A stretch of DNA of 25,769 bases, from the NCBI GenBank assembly GCA_013375455.1, contig JABXJT010000069.1, positions 1 to 25,769 on the forward strand. Direction: 5' to 3'. Of the stretch, positions 24,023 to 25,769 are shown one piece after another. A model generated the notes under the pieces. That model was not told where the DNA came from, made no database searches, and worked only from the letters and a program-made list of their open reading frames with translations. The stretch comes from Candidatus Helarchaeota archaeon. GTDB taxonomy: Archaea > Asgardarchaeota > Lokiarchaeia > Helarchaeales > HEL-GB-A. Made by a program: the position numbers and the translations under genes. The stretch's first letter is position 1; every line of letters begins with the position of its first letter.

Positions 24023-25129
24023 ATGATAAAAACTAAAGTTACTGAAATGTTTGGTGTAAAATATCCGATAATGTTAGCTGGTATGGGACCATTTTCAACC
24101 TACAAGACCGCGGTGAAAGTGGCGAACGCGGGTGGCATCGGTTTGACGAGTCACTGGGGCATCTTGACGCCAGTAGATCCGAAAACTCATAAAGCCTCGG
24201 AGGCGCCGGATGCAAGAACCATAAGCCCAACTGAAAAAATTGAACATGATTTAAATTACATCAAAGAAAATGCGAACGACGGTGCTGTTTGTGGTTGTAA
24301 CATCCGAGTTGCTAGGTTTCAAGCTGACTGGCCGGCCGTTTTAAGACGGGTGCTAAAAACATGTCGCGCTGATAGGGACATTCGGGAAAAAATTAGAATC
24401 ATTGTTACTTCAGCTGGTAATCCTATCCCCCCAAATAATAAGATCAAGAAATACAACGAAAGGAATAATGACGATTTAAAGCATTTCCACGTTTCTCCAT
24501 GCCTCAGATTAGTTGAAAACACGTTCAAGTCGGGCTGCGATGGAGTCGTTGCAGTCGGATACGAAGGAGGTGGACACCAGAGTTACGAAGGGGTCACGAC
24601 CAGTGTTTTAATACCAGTCTGCCGGGAAGCATTCCCAGATAAACCAATCATCGCTGGAGGTGGATTTTATAGTGGTCAAACATTAGCCTCCGCGTTGGCC
24701 TTGGGAGCTGACGCCGTCCAAATGGGAACACGGTTCATCGCCACGTCTGACGGGGATTTTCATCAAAATCTGAAAGATCTCATCGTTCGGTCGCGAGATG
24801 AGGATACGATGATTTGTGCGGGTCTTTTCGGCCCAATTCGCTTGATTCGTAATAAGTATGCCTTGAGACATGCCAAAGTCTTGACAAGGGAGGACAAAGT
24901 AGATCAGGAAAAATCCTATGGTAAAGACACCAAGTTTGAAGCAGATATGTTAGCAGACTTAAGGCGAATGGGGAAAACTTACGGAGGCGACGTTGAAAAT
25001 GGCGCGGTCCTTGCTGGCCAAACCGTTGGTGGAATCCAATCATTACCCACCGTAAAGGAACTTGTTGATGAGATAATGGCCGAATGTCAGGAAACGATCA
25101 GAACCATGTACTACAAGATTGGAGATTAA
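24023..25129 (+). CDS. nitronate monooxygenase / enoyl-ACP-reductase-II-like FMN protein
   Basis: A 368-residue TIM-barrel FMN protein of the NPD/NMO family. The opening YPIMLAGMGPFS is the usual flavin-site N-terminus. The phosphate-binding part is GCDGVVAVGYEGGGH with His185 at the position of the catalytic His in many nitronate monooxygenases. It is followed by PIIAGGGFYSGQTLASALALGADAVQMGTRF, the FMN-phosphate loops (read here in two pieces, AGGGF and GADAVQMGTRF). About 50 residues between 95 and 150 (with PPNNKIKKYNE) are longer than in the compact members. It oxidises alkyl nitronates or acts on related substrates; fatty-acid or other NAD(P)H-linked roles are possible. A GAGGAG ribosome site precedes it. 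It is divergent from cassette 2 and ends before a T7 tract. Confidence 0.88.
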   Translation: MIKTKVTEMFGVKYPIMLAGMGPFSTYKTAVKVANAGGIGLTSHWGILTPVDPKTHKASEAPDARTISPTEKIEHDLNYIKENANDGAVCGCNIRVARFQADWPAVLRRVLKTCRADRDIREKIRIIVTSAGNPIPPNNKIKKYNERNNDDLKHFHVSPCLRLVENTFKSGCDGVVAVGYEGGGHQSYEGVTTSVLIPVCREAFPDKPIIAGGGFYSGQTLASALALGADAVQMGTRFIATSDGDFHQNLKDLIVRSRDEDTMICAGLFGPIRLIRNKYALRHAKVLTREDKVDQEKSYGKDTKFEADMLADLRRMGKTYGGDVENGAVLAGQTVGGIQSLPTVKELVDEIMAECQETIRTMYYKIGD

Positions 25130-25138
25130 ATTCTTCTC

Positions 25139-25145
25139 TTTTTTT
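25139..25145 (+). terminator. T7 terminator after the NMO-like gene
   Basis: Seven T in a row begin nine bases after the stop at 25129 and precede the transposase leader. This suits archaeal oligo-T termination. Confidence 0.4.
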
Positions 25146-25227
25146 CATGATCTGCAAAAGTAATCTTTTCCGACAAAAATCACGGCATGGAAACATTTAA
25201 ATCCCACCAAGATGAAAGTATTTTTTA

Positions 25228-25769
25228 ATGTCAACTAAAAATGAAAAAGAAAGTCTCGCGCTCTTGTATGTTAGATGGAGTGATGCGGATTCAAAGGTCT
25301 GTTCTCAGTGTGGATCACCTATTGATTATTTATATAACGATGGAGGACGCACTGTCATCACGCTTCATGGGAAAATTAGATTATACACGTGTTATTATGT
25401 TTGTACCAATCAAACATGTACATTCTCTAAACCTTTCACGCTTCCGCAAGAAATTGTTTTACCATATAAACATTATGGGCTGGATGTATGGCGTTGGGTC
25501 ATTACAAGCCACATCGAGTTCCATGATGCCTATGAATCCATCGCAAAACGCCTTCAAGCACATTTCGGCTTGGATATCGCCCCAAATACCGTCAAAGCGA
25601 TTATTGAGACCTACCTTATTGCCAGCTCACATGAAGCCGATCAGAAGACTGCCCGATTAGTCCGGGAATCCGGGCGGATTTATTTAGCATTAGATGGGCA
25701 AAGACCGAATAATGGCGAATCTGGGCTCTGGCTATTCATTGACACGATCACTAACCGAATCCTCCACTT
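25228..25769 (+). mobile_element. transposase with N-terminal zinc ribbon, 3' end cut by window
   Basis: The frame from the ATG at 25228 stays open for 180 codons to the window edge. It has a zinc-binding part (Cys25-x2-Cys28, then Cys55, Cys59 and Cys64), a helix-turn-helix-like region (about 98-130, FHDAYESIAKRL then APNTVKAIIETYL) and the first DDE-type aspartate in IYLALDGQRP (Asp156), with a further Asp in LWLFIDTITN (Asp172). This is the usual layout of archaeal/bacterial insertion-sequence transposases with an N-terminal zinc ribbon. The exact IS family is not assigned, and no inverted repeat could be confirmed because the right end is missing. A TATA-like TTTAAAT near 25198 may be its promoter. 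Confidence 0.78.

Noticed and set aside
25241..25660. 139-codon frame in the transposase region
   Set aside because: It is a different register from the 25228 frame, has no recognisable domain, and the 25228 frame carries cysteine pairs, a helix-turn-helix and a DDE-type aspartate.

Overview
The window reads as a piece of an AT-rich archaeal chromosome. The best evidence is a complete transcription factor B (TFIIB-type, 12645-13628). Supporting signs are oligo-T terminators, TATA-like boxes near start codons, GGAGG/GGTGA ribosome sites with GTG and TTG starts, and archaeal-flavoured families (MNT/HEPN pair, DUF362, WD40/HEAT and Yip1-like membrane proteins). An Asgard (Lokiarchaeia-like) or related uncultivated lineage would fit the repeat proteins and Yip1-like genes, but the sequence alone does not prove it.

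Layout. 1-192: N-terminal end of an ABC ATPase (minus). 306-1247: membrane-anchored alpha/beta hydrolase. 1255-4019 (minus): LsrK-like FGGY kinase and MFS permease overlapping by ATGA, a likely uptake-and-phosphorylation pair. 4050-4184: remnant of a nitroreductase C-terminus. 4287-5652: MNT nucleotidyltransferase, HEPN protein and a protein resembling the V4R/HNOB/Bet3 ligand-binding fold. 5743-7426: two tandem pairs (A-B, A-B) of small SCP2-like lipid-carrier proteins. 7649-12340: a 1563-residue HEAT/seven-bladed WD40/HEAT scaffold. Just behind it (12384-12494) lies the 3' end of a further SCP2 'B' gene, so the scaffold gene sits between two copies of the same gene end.

12550-13628 (minus): TFB with a TTG start, a palindrome in its leader, and a probable 26-residue one-helix membrane peptide directly behind it. 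13954-15988 (minus): a DapA-superfamily lyase and a DUF362 protein. These diverge from a ThDP-dependent decarboxylase/acetolactate-synthase-like enzyme (16104-17798), probably one 2-oxoacid/aldol metabolism module. 17830-18339 (minus): two-segment coiled-coil protein.

18487-23883 (minus): the most distinctive region. A three-gene cassette is present twice in tandem. Each copy encodes a membrane-anchored alkaline-phosphatase-superfamily phosphodiesterase, a Yip1-like 5-TM protein, and a second, different Yip1-like 5-TM protein. The 17-nt overlap, the stop-embedded ribosome site and the C5T7-8 terminator are kept in both copies. This looks like a conserved surface phosphodiesterase/membrane complex and is the best candidate for an undescribed system.

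24023-25129: nitronate monooxygenase-like flavoenzyme. 25228-end: a transposase with an N-terminal zinc ribbon, cut by the window edge. No rRNA, tRNA or CRISPR array was recognised.
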